From the NCBI GenBank assembly GCA_913056425.1, contig CAJXLR010000069.1, positions 1 to 7,588 of the forward strand: a stretch of 7,588 nucleotides of DNA, written 5' to 3'. The notes below the pieces were generated by a model, which was not told the origin of the DNA, did no database searches, and saw nothing but the letters and a program-made list of their open reading frames with translations. Shown here piece after piece: positions 6,122-7,588 of this stretch. This DNA comes from an uncultured Bacteroidota bacterium (lineage in GTDB: Bacteria; Bacteroidota; Bacteroidia; NS11-12g; UBA9320). The position numbers were made by a program, and so were the translations under genes. Position 1 is the stretch's first letter. Every line of letters starts with the position of its first letter.

Positions 6122-6322
6122 ATGCCTAAGATGAAGACTAATTCCAGCGCAAAGAAAAGGTTTAAAGTAACCGGCTCTGGAAAGATTAAGCGAAACAAAG
6201 CGTACAAACGTCACATCCTTACGAAAAAGACTACGAAGCAAAAGCGTAATCTTACGTATAGTGGATTAGTTGACAAAGCAGACGAAAGCAACGTAAAGTT
6301 CTTGCTTAGAATCGGAAAGTAA
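6122..6322 (+). CDS. rpmI: 50S ribosomal protein bL35
   Basis: The 66-residue, very basic product begins MPKMKTNSSAKKRFKVTGSG and continues KIKRNKAYKRHILTKKTTKQK, the conserved bL35 pattern, ending in a short helix with VKFLLRIGK. Length matches the family (about 65). It is a component of the large ribosomal subunit. The ATG lies two bases after the infC stop, so the two genes are translationally close and surely cotranscribed. Confidence 0.97.
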   Translation: MPKMKTNSSAKKRFKVTGSGKIKRNKAYKRHILTKKTTKQKRNLTYSGLVDKADESNVKFLLRIGK

Positions 6323-6393
6323 AAAAGTTTTAACCTGGCCTGGCTAAAGTATCCGCGTAACTGCAGATCGCCTCGGTCACAAATTAATATAAT
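6323..6393 (+). promoter_or_regulatory. Unusually long rpmI-rplT spacer, possible bL20 control site
   Basis: The other gaps in this operon are 2 and 6 bases, but this one is 71. It contains a small hairpin GATCG-CCT-CGGTC (6366-6378, with one G-T pair) and a repeated CCTGG (AACCTGGCCTGGC, 6332-6344), followed by an A/T-rich stretch up to the rplT ATG. bL20 is known to repress its own operon in E. coli and Bacillus through RNA sites that mimic its 23S target. I see no clear copy of such a site, so the function is open. Confidence 0.22.
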
Positions 6394-6738
6394 ATGCCAC
6401 GTTCAGTAAATGTTGTTGCAGCGCGACGACGACGAAAGAAAATGATGAAGCATGCCAAGGGATACTTTGGCAGAAGAAAAAACGTTTGGACGGTTGCGAA
6501 AAACGCCGTTGAAAAAGGTTGGGGATACGCCTACCGCGATCGTAAAAACAAGAAAAGAACATTCCGTGCATTGTGGATTCAGCGTATCAATGCTGGTGCA
6601 CGTATCAACGGAATGAGCTACTCGAAATTCATGGGTGCAGCCAATTCGAAAGGTATCGAACTTAATAGAAAGGTACTTGCAGACTTAGCTATGAACCACC
6701 CAGAAACGTTTGCAGCTGTTGTAAAAGCAGCGAAGTAA
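6394..6738 (+). CDS. rplT: 50S ribosomal protein bL20
   Basis: The 114 residues carry the complete bL20 signature: MPRSVNVVAARRRRKKMMKH, then AKGYFGRRKNVWTVAKNAVEK, AYRDRKNKKRTFRALWIQRIN and ARINGMSYSKFMG. The long basic N-terminal helix inserts into 23S rRNA early in 50S assembly; the globular C-terminus (GIELNRKVLADLAMNHPETF) is the part that binds regulatory RNA in other bacteria. Length is normal. It is the last gene of the operon, with an intrinsic terminator starting 22 bases after its stop. The ATG has no Shine-Dalgarno sequence but an A/T-rich leader, usual in Bacteroidota. Confidence 0.98.
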   Translation: MPRSVNVVAARRRRKKMMKHAKGYFGRRKNVWTVAKNAVEKGWGYAYRDRKNKKRTFRALWIQRINAGARINGMSYSKFMGAANSKGIELNRKVLADLAMNHPETFAAVVKAAK

Positions 6739-6760
6739 GCAGAATAAAAAATTAAGGAGA

Positions 6761-6787
6761 CCCAGACGTTACCGTCTGGGTTTTTTT
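6761..6787 (+). terminator. Intrinsic terminator of the thrS-rplT operon
   Basis: A perfect 8-bp stem, CCCAGACG (6761-6768) with CGTCTGGG (6773-6780), closes on the tetraloop TTAC and is followed directly by seven T. It lies 22 bases after the rplT stop. On the minus strand the stem is followed by TCTCCTTAATTTTTTA, so it would be a poorer terminator for the opposite gene. Confidence 0.95.
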
Positions 6788-6827
6788 ATGGGCAAAATTA
6801 AAGACGTTGGGAGACCCAATATGGACG

Positions 6828-6932
6828 TTGGTTGTGTTCAAACTCTATGAAAAAAGTGGTCACAGCCCTATGAATCATGAAGCAACTGAATACGCTAATG
6901 ACATCATTGAATTTGTAAATCGATATCGCTAG
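6828..6932 (+). pseudogene. 3' remnant of an alpha/beta hydrolase gene (catalytic-His end)
   Basis: The plus frame ending in TAG at 6930-6932 reads LVVFKLYEKSGHSPMNHEAT followed by EYANDIIEFVNRYR. This looks like the last 30-odd residues of an alpha/beta hydrolase such as a proline iminopeptidase, where a strand leads into SGHSP with the catalytic histidine and the final helix ends the protein. The frame is open back to a TAA at 6753 but passes through the rplT terminator. The part before 6828 has no fold-like content apart from GDPIW, which faintly recalls the acid-residue loop. No start or nucleophile motif exists, so this is a gene stump. Its stop overlaps the stop of the convergent transporter gene by three bases. 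A free-standing 20-codon ORF from the ATG at 6870 is possible but less likely. Confidence 0.45.
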
Positions 6933-7588
6933 TTAACTTTTCGCTGGAGTTTCGTCTTGACATTCAAGACCACACCAGACACAACCATTAGCATACCAAC
7001 GATACTCCAGACAGAAAACGACTCGTTAAAAAACAAATAGCCAATCACTAGGGCATACACAACACCTAAGTTTGAAACAGCAGCTACTTTGTTCGCTACC
7101 TCAGACTGATAAGCTCGCGTGAGAAAGTACTGAGCTATCTGCGTAAGAACTCCAATTAGGATTAACAATCCCAGTTCTTGTTGTGACGGCCACACCCAAC
7201 CAGGTAGTGCTAATGTGTAGATAAAGGTAATAGGTAAAGCAACCATCGGGAAGTAAAGGATAATGACATTACTATCTTCAGTAAACTTGAGTTTCCTGAT
7301 GCAATTGTATGCCGCTCCACTGAATAGAGCAGCAACAACTCCTGCCGAAACATCCAACCACAATAGATTTGTTTCTTCTCGCTTGAGCAGCACTACCCCG
7401 GCAAAACTTATTGCGAAGAATAGTAACTGAATAGGCCTTAACCGTTCCTTCAAGAAAAAGTGTGCAATGAGGGCCGTAAAAATGGGGGTTAGGTAATGTA
7501 TAGTCATTGCAGCCCCTAACTTCATTTCCTGCAAGGTGTAGAAATAGAGCATAAGCGCTGTAGTCCCAAAAAGTCCTCTCATGAGTAG
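6929..7588 (-). CDS. EamA/DMT-family drug-metabolite transporter, C-terminal part
   Basis: The 219 residues in view run on in frame past the right edge (the edge codons read LLMRGLFG), so about 70-80 N-terminal residues are missing. The RGLFGTTALMLYFYTL...LGAAMTIHYLTPIFTALIAH...FLKERL pattern is the second half of the first EamA repeat. The second repeat starts near AGVVAALFSGAAYNCIRKL and ends with AAVSNLGVVYALVIGYLFFNES and SIVGMLMVVSGVVLN. About eight membrane segments are visible. The family exports or imports small metabolites; the substrate cannot be told. It converges on the rplT operon. A weak hairpin TTGGG-AGA-CCCAA (6807-6819) with scattered T beyond it on the minus strand could end its transcript, but well after the stop. 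Confidence 0.9.
   Translation of the reverse strand, partial: LLMRGLFGTTALMLYFYTLQEMKLGAAMTIHYLTPIFTALIAHFFLKERLRPIQLLFFAISFAGVVLLKREETNLLWLDVSAGVVAALFSGAAYNCIRKLKFTEDSNVIILYFPMVALPITFIYTLALPGWVWPSQQELGLLILIGVLTQIAQYFLTRAYQSEVANKVAAVSNLGVVYALVIGYLFFNESFSVWSIVGMLMVVSGVVLNVKTKLQRKVN

Noticed and set aside
6788..6850. 20-codon ORF from the ATG at 6788, directly after the terminator T-run
   Set aside because: No conserved pattern; it starts within the terminator end and overlaps the better-supported hydrolase remnant in another frame.

Overview
The window looks like a stretch of a Bacteroidota genome, most probably Flavobacteriia. Three things point there: the gene order TPR lipoprotein - thrS - infC - rpmI - rplT, the near absence of Shine-Dalgarno sequences with A/T-rich leaders and some TAnnTTTG-type -7 promoter boxes, and a lipoprotein with an acidic tract right after its lipobox cysteine. 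The first ~210 bases do not belong to this picture. They are about 71% GC by hand count and encode part of a universal stress protein (Usp) with high-GC codon use, so the left end is probably a chimeric contig join or a foreign insertion.

Layout. 1-223 (minus): Usp fragment running off the left edge. 210-572 (minus): first ~121 residues of a surface-type lipoprotein, cut off at the junction. 596-629: a promoter candidate for it with a Pho-box-like direct repeat. 714-1121 (minus): small hydrophobic membrane protein, probable TTG start. 1122-1371: gene-free, with a long-range inverted repeat and several hairpins (candidate structured RNA). 1372-2529 (minus): homogentisate 1,2-dioxygenase, hmgA. 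A 54-bp divergent promoter region follows. 2584-3597 (plus): TPR lipoprotein. 3636-6738 (plus): thrS, infC, rpmI, rplT, closed by a textbook intrinsic terminator at 6761-6787. 6828-6932 (plus): apparent 3' remnant of an alpha/beta hydrolase gene. 6929-7588 (minus): C-terminal two thirds of an EamA/DMT-family transporter, open at the right edge.

The core is a translation operon: threonyl-tRNA synthetase, initiation factor IF3 and the 50S proteins bL35 and bL20. Both thrS and infC appear to start with TTG. The thrS leader holds a hairpin whose loop reads as the anticodon loop of tRNA-Thr(UGU), which suggests autoregulation by tRNA mimicry. hmgA belongs to tyrosine/phenylalanine catabolism; none of its usual pathway partners is in the window. 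I found no CRISPR array, intact insertion sequence, tRNA or rRNA. No wholly new multi-gene system is evident; the most interesting signals are regulatory (thrS leader, Pho-like box, the 1151-1316 structure) and structural (the GC-shift junction).
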